A stretch of DNA of 64,000 bases. Source: Candidatus Rokuibacteriota bacterium. Its GTDB lineage: Bacteria; Methylomirabilota; Methylomirabilia; Rokubacteriales; CSP1-6. The stretch is from positions 186,001 through 250,000 of the forward strand of contig QHSU01000055.1 in assembly GCA_003220535.1 (NCBI GenBank). The letters are read 5' to 3'. This document shows positions 15,779 to 23,769 of this stretch, one piece after another. How positions within the stretch are numbered: position 1 is the first letter of the stretch; every line of letters begins with the position of its first letter. The notes below the pieces were generated by a model. That model ran no database searches, had not been told where the DNA came from, and saw nothing but the letters and a program-made list of their open reading frames with translations. Position numbers and translations under genes: made by a program.

Positions 15779-16891
15779 ATGATCCCCGTCTGCGAACCGG
15801 TCCTCCTCGGCAACGAGAAGAAATACGTCATGGATTGCCTGGATACCCTCTGGATCTCCTCACAGGGGAAGTACGTTCGCCAGTTCGAGGAGAGTTTCGC
15901 GCGGTACTGCAACGTCACCCACGGGGTCGCCTGCGCCAACGGAACGGTGGGGCTCCACATGGCGCTGGAGACGATGGGGGTCGGCGCCGGCGACGAGGTG
16001 ATCATCCCCGACTTCACCATCATCGTCACCGCCAACGTGGTGATCATGGCGGGGGCCAAGCCGGTGCTGGTGGACGTCGAGCCCGACACGTGGTGCATCG
16101 ACCCGGCGAAGATCGAGGCCGCCATCACGCCGCGGACGAAGGCGATCATGGTGGTGCACATGTACGGCCACCCCTGCGACATGGATCCCATCCACCAGAT
16201 CGCGAAGCGACACGGCCTGCTGGTCCTCGAAGACTGCTGCGAGTCGCACGGCGCGACCTACAAGGGCCGCATGACCGGGTCGCTCTCCGACATCGCCGTC
16301 TTCAGCTTCTACGGCAACAAGGTCATCACGTCGGGCGAAGGCGGCATGCTGCTCACCGACAACAGGGCGTACGCGCAGAAGGCCGCCACCTATCGGGACA
16401 ACGGCTTCGAGGTCCCGCGGTTCCTCCACAGCGTGCGCGGCATGAACTACCGTCTCACCAACATCCAGGCGGCCATCGGCCTGGCGCAGACGGAAAAGAT
16501 CGACTTCGCGGTCGCCCGCAAGCGCGAGATCGCCGCGACCTACCTCGAGCACTTCCGGGATTGCGAGCACGTCACGCTGCCGGTGGAACGCCCGGGGTGC
16601 CAGAACGTGTACTGGATGTTCGGGATCCTGATCAACGACAGCTTCGGACGGTCCAAGGACGACGTCATCGCCGCACTCAAGGAACGCGGGGTCGACAGCC
16701 GCTCGTTCTTCTACCCCATGAGCCAGCAGCGGGCACTCCGTGGCGACGATCCGAGGTTGCCCAGCTTGAACGGCACCTGGCCCGTGTCCGCCGACCTCGC
16801 CCGCCGTGGTCTCTACCTTCCCTCCGGCATCGGGCTGACGGCGGACCAGATCCGATTTTGCGCCGACACCCTGAAATCGCTCCGGCGGTAG
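15779..16891 (+). CDS. DegT/DnrJ/EryC1 aminotransferase, perosamine-synthetase-like
   Basis: 370 aa from ATG 15779. The opening IPVCEPVLLGNEKKYVMDC and WISSQGKYVRQFEESFA is typical of GDP-perosamine synthase (Per/RfbE). The PLP-binding Lys181 is in FYGNKVITSGEGG, the Asp stacking on the cofactor is in VLEDCCESHG, and TNIQAAIGLAQ is conserved. It would convert a 4-keto-6-deoxy nucleotide sugar to the 4-amino sugar using glutamate. The RMD-like gene at 62014 hints that GDP-4-keto-6-deoxymannose chemistry occurs in this locus. The exact substrate is inferred. Confidence 0.87.
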   Translation: MIPVCEPVLLGNEKKYVMDCLDTLWISSQGKYVRQFEESFARYCNVTHGVACANGTVGLHMALETMGVGAGDEVIIPDFTIIVTANVVIMAGAKPVLVDVEPDTWCIDPAKIEAAITPRTKAIMVVHMYGHPCDMDPIHQIAKRHGLLVLEDCCESHGATYKGRMTGSLSDIAVFSFYGNKVITSGEGGMLLTDNRAYAQKAATYRDNGFEVPRFLHSVRGMNYRLTNIQAAIGLAQTEKIDFAVARKREIAATYLEHFRDCEHVTLPVERPGCQNVYWMFGILINDSFGRSKDDVIAALKERGVDSRSFFYPMSQQRALRGDDPRLPSLNGTWPVSADLARRGLYLPSGIGLTADQIRFCADTLKSLRR

Positions 16892-16906
16892 CGTTCCTTG
16901 GGAGAA

Positions 16907-16949
16907 GGGGGCTCCGCCCCCCTCTCGACTCCCCCGCGAACACGCGGGG
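16907..16949. other. Two adjacent G/C hairpins in an 82-bp intergenic gap
   Basis: GGGGGC-TCC-GCCCCC (16907-16921) and CCCCGCG-AACA-CGCGGGG (16932-16949) lie between the aminotransferase stop and the GT2 ATG 16974. Neither is followed by a T-run, so intrinsic termination is doubtful. They may be an mRNA stability or processing element, or part of a dispersed intergenic repeat. Confidence 0.5.
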
Positions 16950-16973
16950 CGCGAAGGCTGGCCCCGAACGGGC

Positions 16974-17678
16974 ATGATTTCGATCGTCCTCGCCACCTAC
17001 AACGAGCGTGAGTCGATCCAGACCACGATCAGGGCGCTCCTGAAAGAGGCCCCCGAGGAGATGGAGATCGTCGTGGTCGACGACGACTCGCCGGACCAGA
17101 CCTGGCGGGTGGTCGAGTCGCTCGACCTCCCGAACGTCAAGATCATCCGGCGCATCGACACACGGGGGCTCGCGTCCGCCTTCAACCGGGGGATCATCGA
17201 ATCCCGCGGCGACTACATCGGGTGGATGGACGCCGACATGAGCATGCCGCCCTCGGTGATTCCCCGGATGTACCGGATGCTCGTCGACGACGGCTACGAC
17301 ATCGTCATCGGCTCGCGCTACGCGCCCGGCGGCGTGGACGATCGCCACGCGCTACGGGTGCTCGCCAGCCGGCTCATCAACAACTTCGCCCGGCTCGTCC
17401 TGGATCACGGCATCCGGGACTACGACAGCGGCTTCGTGTTGATCAAACGCTCGGTGCTGGACTCCGTCACCATCATCCCGCGAGGCTACGGCGAGTACTT
17501 CATCGAGTTCATCTACGACGCCTGCCGCAAGGGCCTCCGGGTGGCGGAGATCGGCTACTACTTCCGCGACCGCACGGTCGGCGTCTCCAAGTCCGCGCCG
17601 AGCGTGCTCAAGTTTCTCGTCGCGGGCCTGGGGTACGTCGCGCGCATCCTCATGGCGCGCGTGCGGCGCATCGACTGA
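16974..17678 (+). CDS. Polyprenyl/dolichol-phosphate mannose synthase-like glycosyltransferase (GT2)
   Basis: 234 aa from ATG 16974. The GT2 fold is shown by ISIVLATYNERESIQTTI, VVDDDSPDQTW, GDYIGWMDADMSMPP (DxD-type) and YDIVIGSRYAPGG, with DSGFVLIKRSVL and YFIEFIYDACRKG as in DPM1. There is no separate membrane domain; the C-terminus VLKFLVAGLGYVARILM may associate with the membrane. It probably makes a polyprenyl-phosphate sugar for a GT-C enzyme such as those at 18826 and 20595. It overlaps the cupin gene by one base (TGATG). Confidence 0.87.
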   Translation: MISIVLATYNERESIQTTIRALLKEAPEEMEIVVVDDDSPDQTWRVVESLDLPNVKIIRRIDTRGLASAFNRGIIESRGDYIGWMDADMSMPPSVIPRMYRMLVDDGYDIVIGSRYAPGGVDDRHALRVLASRLINNFARLVLDHGIRDYDSGFVLIKRSVLDSVTIIPRGYGEYFIEFIYDACRKGLRVAEIGYYFRDRTVGVSKSAPSVLKFLVAGLGYVARILMARVRRID

Positions 17679-18061
17679 TGGACGGCCTCACGTTCGGCGT
17701 CGTCGAGAAACCGGTCTACGTCCGACGCGACGACCGCGGCGTCTTCGAAGAGCTCATCAACACGGGCCGCTGGGAGAGCGTCATCGCCGGGCGCATGGCC
17801 GAAGGCGCGGTCATGGGACATCACTACCACCACCACACCATCGTCTTCTTCTTCCTCCTGGAAGGGCGCTCGCGCATCATCACCGTGGACGTCGACACGA
17901 AGGCCCGCCACGAATACGAGATCCGGGCCGGCCAGGGCTTCGTGTTCCGCCCGTCGGAGGCGCGCGCCATCATCCACCGGGAAGACGTGCGCTTCCTCAT
18001 GCTGAAGTCCCACCGATTCGACCCGCAGGCGCCCGACCTGATCGACTATCAGGTCTCGTGA
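17678..18061 (+). CDS. Cupin-domain protein
   Basis: 127 aa from ATG 17678. A single cupin barrel is indicated by MGHHYHHHTIVFFFLLEG (His-rich motif 1 with Gly-x-His pattern) and RAGQGFVFRPSEARAIIH (motif 2). Small cupins in glycan clusters are often sugar-nucleotide isomerases or epimerases, or bind metals; no specific activity can be assigned. It sits between the GT2 and a methyltransferase in the same tightly packed operon. Confidence 0.75.
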   Translation: MDGLTFGVVEKPVYVRRDDRGVFEELINTGRWESVIAGRMAEGAVMGHHYHHHTIVFFFLLEGRSRIITVDVDTKARHEYEIRAGQGFVFRPSEARAIIHREDVRFLMLKSHRFDPQAPDLIDYQVS

Positions 18062-18067
18062 GCGAGC

Positions 18068-18826
18068 GTGGAGACCTACGAGTACCGCAAGATGTACGGC
18101 CTGGAGGACCGACTCTGGTGGTATCGGGGCCTCCGACTCTACTTCCAGGCCGCACTCCGGAGGGCGAACCTGCCGAGCGACGGCGCGGTCCTCGACGCCG
18201 GCTGCGGGACCGGCGCGAATCTCGTGCTGCTCTCGCGGATGTTCGCGCGGACCGTCGGGTGCGATCTCGCCGAGACGGCGGTGGCGCTCAGCGCCGAGCG
18301 TGGGCTCAAGCGCGTCCTGGTCGCCGACGTCAACCACCTGCCGTTCAAGAACGGCGTCTTCGACTGTGTGCTCTGCAGTGACGTGCTCGAGTGTGGCGAG
18401 GTGGACGAACACCGCGCCGTCTCCGAGCTGGCGCGGGTGACCAGGACCGGCGCTCGGATCATCCTCAGCGCCGCGGCCTACGAGTTCCTGATGAGCGAGC
18501 ACGACCGCGCGGTGCACGCCGTCCGTCGCTACACGAAGCGACGCCTCCAGCGCGCCGTGTCGGTGGCCGGGGTGGAGATCGTCGCGATGCGCTACCTCTT
18601 CGGCTTCTTCCTGGTGCCCATCGTCACGTATCGCCTGCTCCGTCGCCTGCGGAGGCGTGGGAAGGGCGCCGACCGGCCACAGTCCGATCTGTTCCTGCCT
18701 CCGCGCGTCGTGAACGAGCTGCTCTTCCGGTTCGCGAGAGCGGAGGCGTCGTTGCTGTCCCGCTTCGGCCATCTCCCCTTCGGCACGACCCTTCTGGTGG
18801 AAATGAAGCGGACCACCGGCCGCTGA
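18068..18826 (+). CDS. SAM-dependent methyltransferase
   Basis: 252 aa from GTG 18068. It begins EYRKMYGLEDRLWWYRGLR, a common N-terminus of class I methyltransferases in polysaccharide loci. SAM motif I is VLDAGCGTGANLVLL, motif II VGCDLAETAV, motif III VADVNHLPF, motif IV FDCVLCSDVLECGE. The C-terminus contains a hydrophobic stretch (YLFGFFLVPIVTYRLL) and a basic region, so membrane association is possible. The substrate is unknown. It overlaps the next gene by one base. Confidence 0.85.
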   Translation: METYEYRKMYGLEDRLWWYRGLRLYFQAALRRANLPSDGAVLDAGCGTGANLVLLSRMFARTVGCDLAETAVALSAERGLKRVLVADVNHLPFKNGVFDCVLCSDVLECGEVDEHRAVSELARVTRTGARIILSAAAYEFLMSEHDRAVHAVRRYTKRRLQRAVSVAGVEIVAMRYLFGFFLVPIVTYRLLRRLRRRGKGADRPQSDLFLPPRVVNELLFRFARAEASLLSRFGHLPFGTTLLVEMKRTTGR

Positions 18827-20451
18827 TGTCGAGCCGCAGCTTCGCGCTGACGCTGGCCCTGCTGGGCGTGCTGTACATCGCGCAGGCTCTCTACTTCGCG
18901 CGGGTCCTCGTCCCGGTCTCGGACGGCGTCCAGTACTTGATGGTGGGGGTCAAGGCGGTCCGCGGCGAGCTCGGCGTCTTCGACGACCGGCTCCCCGGCA
19001 ATCGGATGCCGCTGCCGTTCTATGTGCTCGGCCTCACCCAGCTGCGGGGACCAGATCTGAGGACGCCGCGGTTCCTGAACGTCGCGTTCGGCCTCGGCAC
19101 GCTCGCGCTCACGATCATGCTCGCCCGGCGTCTCGGCGGCGACGGCGCTGGCGTGCTCGCTGGCTTGTTCCTGGCGACCCAGGGCGTCGTCGTGGCGTAC
19201 TACTCTTACGAGGGATACCCGGCGTTTGCGGCGCTGGCTCTCACCGCCGCGGTGTTCGTCGTTCTCACGGCCGACTCTCCGCGCACGAGGATTCTGGGTG
19301 CCGCCCTCGCCGGGCTGCTGTTCTTCGTGCGCAGCAACCTCTGGCCGGCGATCCCGTTCCTCCTGGGCTATTCGCTGTGGCGGGCGTCGGGACTCACCGA
19401 ACGTGGAGCGCTCGCCGCCGTCGTGGCCGTCCCGCCGCTGGCCTTCCTCGCGTGGGACTCGACGCATTTGAAGATCCTGGCGTACGTGCCCGTGCTCAAG
19501 CGTCTGGTGGTCCCGCTCGGATACGACGCGACGCTGGTCTTGGGAGTCCAGGAAGCCTTGCCGCTCCGGGAGCAGCTCTGGGAGACGGCTCGCGTCGTCC
19601 GCCGCTACGAGTTCTGGGCGCTCGCGACCGCCGTGCTGTTCGCGCTCGTGCTCTGGCGTCGCATCAGAGGGCGCCCGGCACGCTGGTTGGGAAGGGACCC
19701 GCGGGGCGCCGTGCTCTTCACGTTCTTCGTCTACATGCTCGCCGCGCAGTTCGCGATGTTCTCGTGGAACTGGGGCTGGGTGGGTCTGTACTTCGTCTCG
19801 TTCGCGCCCTTGCTTCCCGTACTCCTCGGCGTCGGCTTCACAGGCCTCCTCGTCGAGGCGCCCGCCGGCTCGCGGGCGCGTCGGGTTCTCGTCCTGATCC
19901 TGGTCTGCCTGCTGCTGCCGCCGCTCTACTTCGTCCGAAACCCCATCCTTCCCATCGGCGAGGTGATGGCGCAGGACCCCTTCGTCGCCACGCACCGCGC
20001 GGCGGCGCGGCTGCGGCGCCTGGTGCCGGCAAACGCGAAGGTGGTTTTCTACGGTCGGAACACGGCGTACTACCTCTCGGGGCTTCCGGAGACCTATCTG
20101 GCGCCGCTCTACAACCCCGACGCGTTCGCGCGAATCCACGAAGACCCCAAGGTCCTGCACCGCTTCGGGTTCGTCGACGTGCAGGACATGACGGACTGGT
20201 TCGCGCGAGACGCGGACTTTGCGGTCATCGACGTGCCGCTCTTCAACATCAGGGAGCAGGAAACTTCCGAGCGGCTCATGAGCGATCTGCTGGCCCGCCA
20301 CTTCGACCTGATCGAGACGGTGGATGAGCCTCCGTTCATCGCGTATGCCGTCTACCGGCGAAGGGGCGGGGGCGGAGCGACGACCGCGCGACCCTCCGCC
20401 GGGACTACCGGCCGCTCGCCCAACACCACGCGCACAGATCGCCCCCGCTGA
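18826..20451 (+). CDS. GT39/ArnT-like integral membrane glycosyltransferase (GT-C)
   Basis: 541 aa from ATG 18826. About ten transmembrane helices occupy residues 1-370 (for example FALTLALLGVLYIAQALYF), followed by an about 170-residue soluble domain. The first periplasmic loop has PVSDGVQYLMVGVKAVRGEL and NRMPLPFYVLGL, with the acidic residue placement typical of GT-C enzymes using polyprenyl-phosphate sugars. The last about 35 residues (RRRGGGGATT and on) are low-complexity. It is a paralogue of the protein at 20595. It is expected to add a sugar on the periplasmic face. Confidence 0.8.
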   Translation: MSSRSFALTLALLGVLYIAQALYFARVLVPVSDGVQYLMVGVKAVRGELGVFDDRLPGNRMPLPFYVLGLTQLRGPDLRTPRFLNVAFGLGTLALTIMLARRLGGDGAGVLAGLFLATQGVVVAYYSYEGYPAFAALALTAAVFVVLTADSPRTRILGAALAGLLFFVRSNLWPAIPFLLGYSLWRASGLTERGALAAVVAVPPLAFLAWDSTHLKILAYVPVLKRLVVPLGYDATLVLGVQEALPLREQLWETARVVRRYEFWALATAVLFALVLWRRIRGRPARWLGRDPRGAVLFTFFVYMLAAQFAMFSWNWGWVGLYFVSFAPLLPVLLGVGFTGLLVEAPAGSRARRVLVLILVCLLLPPLYFVRNPILPIGEVMAQDPFVATHRAAARLRRLVPANAKVVFYGRNTAYYLSGLPETYLAPLYNPDAFARIHEDPKVLHRFGFVDVQDMTDWFARDADFAVIDVPLFNIREQETSERLMSDLLARHFDLIETVDEPPFIAYAVYRRRGGGGATTARPSAGTTGRSPNTTRTDRPR

Positions 20452-20527
20452 GTGCCCATGCGACGAACACGATGGCGGCGGCGAGCGTGGCCACCGCGAC
20501 ATAGACGGCGAGCCTCGGATGCGGCAT
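20405..20527 (-). CDS. Possible 40-aa single-helix membrane microprotein
   Basis: On the minus strand, ATG 20527 is preceded by GGAGG and GGGGAG and opens a 40-codon frame ending TAG at 20405. The product has one predicted transmembrane helix (LAVYVAVATLAAAIVFVAWAL) followed by a short tail with LCAWCW (C-x2-C). It overlaps the 3' end of the GT39-like gene antisense. Coding is plausible from the ribosome site and the coherent helix, but only conservation could confirm it. Confidence 0.35.
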   Translation of the reverse strand: MPHPRLAVYVAVATLAAAIVFVAWALSGGDLCAWCWASGR

Positions 20528-20594
20528 CTCCCCAGACCTCCGCGCGCCCGGCAGGACGGCCCGGAAAGCTTACACCGGTGCTAGTCTGAGCGCG

Positions 20595-22265
20595 ATGCGC
20601 GGTCGGCTCTCCGAGGTTCGGCCCGAGCGGCGAACCCTGCTCGCCTGCCTGGCGCTCGCGTACCTGACCTTCGCGCTGTTCTACGCGTGGGTGCTCGTGA
20701 ATCACGACTACGAGTCGGAGTACCTCGCGCTGGGAAATCTCGTCGTCCGGGGAGAGCTGAGCCTCTACCAGGACGAGATGCGCGGCCAGTGGGTGCCGCT
20801 CCCCTTTTACTTTTACGGCCTCTCCCAGGTGCTCTTCGGTCCGAGCCTGCTGGCCGGCCGGCTGATCGCGGTCGCGCTCGGCGCAATCGTCGTCGGGCTC
20901 GTGTTCACGATCGCCACGCGGTGGAGCGGGCCGCTCGGCGGGGCCGCGGCGTGCGCGCTGTTCTGCACGCAGGGGCTGGTCATGGGCTATTTCTCCACCG
21001 TCCACTTCGCCGGGCTCGTCGCGGCGCTGCACCTCCTGGGCATCTACGTGCTCTTCTGCACGCGCTGGCCGCGACGCGATCTGGCCGCCATGGCGATCGT
21101 CTCGATGCTGTTCCTCGTCAAGCCGAACTACTGGCCGACGATTCCGTTCGTGCTCGCGTTCGTTCTCTGGCACGCGAGCTCGGCGCGGCGTCGTGTCGCG
21201 CTCGTCGCGGTCGCGCTGGTGATCCCGCTGCTGTTCTTCGCCTGGGATCGGAACCATCTGAAGATGCTCGCGTACGTTCCCGTTCTCAGAAACTGGGTCG
21301 AGCCCCTCGGCTATTCCTCCTGGTATTCGCTGACCGAGGACGCGGGCCAGGTCGCACAATCGGACTACGCCGACATTCCGTGGGATCCGTCGTTCTCCGG
21401 GCGGATCGTTCCCACCCTGAAGGGCTTCCTCTTTCTGCTCCGACGTTACGCGGTCTGGGCGGCACTGCTCGCCGCGCTCGTGGTCCTCACCGCCTGGCTG
21501 GCCCGCGTCCGGCGGGCTCGGGAACTCTGGGAGCCTCCCGGAGTGCGGTTCACCTTCTGGCTGTTCTGGTACGTCGTCGCGTTCCAGTTCGTGATCATGG
21601 GACCGTACGCCAAGCAGGCCGTCGGGTTCGTGGGAGCGGTGGCTCCGCTGCTCGCGGTCGTGATCGGCTGCCTCTTCGCGACGGTCGTGAGCCAGTCGGC
21701 CCTGCCCGGGACCGTCCGCACCACCGCGCTCGCGTGCCTGGTCCTGGCGGTCATCGTCTCGCCCTGGGTCCATCGCCACCACAATCTCCCGCGCACGATC
21801 GCGCTCGCGGACGCACCCATTCCGGCCCTGCGAAAGGTGGCCGACCGCCTGGCCGCGGTGATCCCGGCCGGGGAGACGCGTGTGTTTTCGGTCGCCGATC
21901 CGATGCCGGTGCACCTGGCCGGTCGCCGCACCTATCTGCAGCAGTTCAACCAGCACATGTTCGTGTTCACGAGCCTCCGCGACCGCGCGCGCTACGTCAG
22001 GGTCGGAATGTGGGGGCCGACCGAACTCGAAGAATGGCTGGGCGCCGACGCCCGATACGCCATCCTCTCGACGGACGTCGTTGAGTCCTATCGCCGGCGG
22101 GAGCGCTACCGCGAGATCATGACCCGCATGGACTCCCTGCTCGCGCAGAAGTTCGTCCCGATCGCGACGATACCGGAGCTCGCCGGCGACCGCCTCCTCG
22201 TGTACCGGCGAAAGGAGCCGGCGACGGCCGGGGTCGGCGCGCCGGCGGCGACGGGCGCGCGATAA
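20595..22265 (+). CDS. GT39/ArnT-like integral membrane glycosyltransferase, second copy
   Basis: 556 aa from ATG 20595. It has the same layout as its neighbour at 18826: about ten membrane helices, a first loop with NHDYESEYLALGNLVVRGEL and WVPLPFYFYGL, the shared segment WDRNHLKMLAYVPVL, and a C-terminal soluble domain of about 150 residues. The two are clear tandem paralogues and probably use different polyprenyl-phosphate donors or acceptors. A 143-bp gap separates them. Confidence 0.8.
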   Translation: MRGRLSEVRPERRTLLACLALAYLTFALFYAWVLVNHDYESEYLALGNLVVRGELSLYQDEMRGQWVPLPFYFYGLSQVLFGPSLLAGRLIAVALGAIVVGLVFTIATRWSGPLGGAAACALFCTQGLVMGYFSTVHFAGLVAALHLLGIYVLFCTRWPRRDLAAMAIVSMLFLVKPNYWPTIPFVLAFVLWHASSARRRVALVAVALVIPLLFFAWDRNHLKMLAYVPVLRNWVEPLGYSSWYSLTEDAGQVAQSDYADIPWDPSFSGRIVPTLKGFLFLLRRYAVWAALLAALVVLTAWLARVRRARELWEPPGVRFTFWLFWYVVAFQFVIMGPYAKQAVGFVGAVAPLLAVVIGCLFATVVSQSALPGTVRTTALACLVLAVIVSPWVHRHHNLPRTIALADAPIPALRKVADRLAAVIPAGETRVFSVADPMPVHLAGRRTYLQQFNQHMFVFTSLRDRARYVRVGMWGPTELEEWLGADARYAILSTDVVESYRRRERYREIMTRMDSLLAQKFVPIATIPELAGDRLLVYRRKEPATAGVGAPAATGAR

Positions 22266-22658
22266 ACCGCGCGGCTCGCGTGACCGGCGCACGCTGGACC
22301 GTCCGTCAGCCGCTCGAGACCGGGCGCACCGGCACCGGGATCGTGCTCGTCTGCGTGGTGGCGCTGGGCCTCACCGCCGTCGTGCCACGCCTGGTGGTCG
22401 TCTGGTCGCGGCTCAGGGCGCTCGCGCTAGCGTGTCTCTCGGTGAGGCATCGCGCCGGCTGCGCCCGATTTCGGCGGACTCCGGCGCAGCATGACCTTGA
22501 GACGGCAGTGTGCTAGGAACACGCGCTCTTAAGAACTTGCCAGGATGGGGCGACTGTGGGAGACTTCCGTGGATTTCGTCGCAGCGGCAAGGGTTTAGAC
22601 GAGAAACGCCGACCACAATGAAATTGGCGCTTTTGACCGTGCGACGCCCGCGTACTCG
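22266..22658. other. 393-bp intergenic region, no convincing gene
   Basis: This is the longest gene-poor stretch. It holds a 78-codon plus-strand frame from GTG 22280 with one hydrophobic segment but no family and poor codon character (doubtful), an inverted repeat around 22450-22490 (GCGCCGG ... CCGGCGC) and a short leader-like frame at 22618-22662. The part 22500-22660 is less G+C-rich and probably carries the promoter of the following operon, though no clear -35/-10 pair is seen. Confidence 0.6.
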
Positions 22659-22662
22659 ATGA
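22618..22662 (+). CDS. Possible 14-aa leader peptide or gene remnant
   Basis: ATG 22618 opens a 14-codon frame (MKLALLTVRRPRTR) whose TGA overlaps the ATG of the aminotransferase gene in an ATGA arrangement, the same junction used between real genes across this locus. No ribosome site is obvious upstream. It may be a translationally coupled leader, a remnant of a truncated gene, or chance. Confidence 0.25.
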   Translation: MKLALLTVRRPRTR

Positions 22663-23768
22663 GGTTGAGCGTCCCCTTCGTCGCCCTGGACGTTCAGCAG
22701 CGTCTTCTGAAGCCCGAGCTCATGGCCGCGGTCGAGGCGGTGCTCGACGGCGGGCAGTTCATCCTGGGCCAGGAGGTCGCAGACTTCGAGAAGAGCTTCG
22801 CGGCGCTCGCGGGATGCCCGGCGGCCGTCGGCATCGCAAGCGGCACGTGCGCCCTCGTGCTCAGCCTCCGCGCCCTCGGGATCGGCCAGGGTGACGAGGT
22901 CATCACCCCCGCGAATTCCTTCGTGGCGTCGGCTGCGGGGGTGGCGCTCACGGGCGCGCGTCCGGTCTTCGTCGACGTGCGTGAGGATCTCAACATCGAT
23001 CCGGCCCTGATCGAGCCCGCGATCACCCCGCGGACGCGCGCGATCATTCCGGTGCATCTCACGGGACGGCCGGCCGCCATGGATCGGATCGGCGAGATCG
23101 CCACGCGGCGCGGCCTGGCCGTCGTCGAAGATGCGGCGCAAGCCGTCGGCGCGCGCTTCGCCGGCCGCCCCATCGGATCCTTCGGCGAGATCGGCTGCTT
23201 CAGCCTGCATCCCCTCAAGAACCTCGGAGCGTGCGGGGACGCTGGCGTCGTCACCGTCCGCGACGAGTCCCTCGCGCGAGCGCTGCGGAACGCGCGGAAC
23301 CACGGGCTGCGCGACCGGGACACCTGCGAGGCCTGGAGCTACAACTGCCGGCTCGACACGCTCCAGGCCGCCATCCTGAACGTCAAGCTCCGCCACCTCG
23401 AGCGCTGGACGATCGCCAAGCGACGAATCGCGGCGCGCTACCGGGACGCCCTGGCCGGCGTCGTGGGGGTCCCGGACGAGCGCCCGGACGAGTTCGGCGT
23501 CTACCAGACGTTCGTCGTCCGCGCCGAGCGCCGCGACGACCTCCAGCGCTACCTGGCTCAGCGCGGAGTCGATTCACGGATCCATTACCCGCTACCGCTG
23601 CACCTTCAAGAGGCGGCGCGGCCGCTGGGATACAGGAAAGGCGATTTTCCCGTCACCGAGCGGCTCGCCACCGAGATCCTCAGCCTGCCCATCTATCCCG
23701 AGCTTGCCGACGCGCAAGCCGAGGCCGTGATCGCGGGCGTCACGTCGTTCTACGCGGGTCGGGGCTGA
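22659..23768 (+). CDS. DegT/DnrJ/EryC1 sugar aminotransferase
   Basis: 369 aa from ATG 22659. The PLP Schiff-base Lys187 lies in SLHPLKNLGACGDAG; the substrate loop GIASGTCALVLSL and the cofactor Asp in VVEDAAQAVGA are present. RNHGLRDRDTCEAWSYN and QAAILNVKLR are typical of this subgroup. It should transfer an amino group to a keto-sugar nucleotide. It is about the same length as, and closely resembles, the enzyme encoded next (23770), so the pair may act at two positions of one sugar or on two sugars. Confidence 0.85.
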   Translation: MRLSVPFVALDVQQRLLKPELMAAVEAVLDGGQFILGQEVADFEKSFAALAGCPAAVGIASGTCALVLSLRALGIGQGDEVITPANSFVASAAGVALTGARPVFVDVREDLNIDPALIEPAITPRTRAIIPVHLTGRPAAMDRIGEIATRRGLAVVEDAAQAVGARFAGRPIGSFGEIGCFSLHPLKNLGACGDAGVVTVRDESLARALRNARNHGLRDRDTCEAWSYNCRLDTLQAAILNVKLRHLERWTIAKRRIAARYRDALAGVVGVPDERPDEFGVYQTFVVRAERRDDLQRYLAQRGVDSRIHYPLPLHLQEAARPLGYRKGDFPVTERLATEILSLPIYPELADAQAEAVIAGVTSFYAGRG

Positions 23769-23769
23769 C

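Noticed and set aside
16907..16949. Intrinsic terminator
   Set aside because: The stems are strong, but no T-run follows on either strand.
18592..20502. Minus-strand open frame of about 636 codons
   Set aside because: Antisense of the methyltransferase and first GT39-like gene; no coherent protein features.
20352..22292. Minus-strand open frame of about 646 codons
   Set aside because: It is the antisense of the GT39-like gene at 20595; composition is His/Arg/Glu-rich with no domain, while the plus strand shows clear membrane helices.
22280..22516. 78-codon plus-strand gene with one hydrophobic segment
   Set aside because: No ribosome site, the C-terminal half looks random and no family is recognisable; left as doubtful in the intergenic note.
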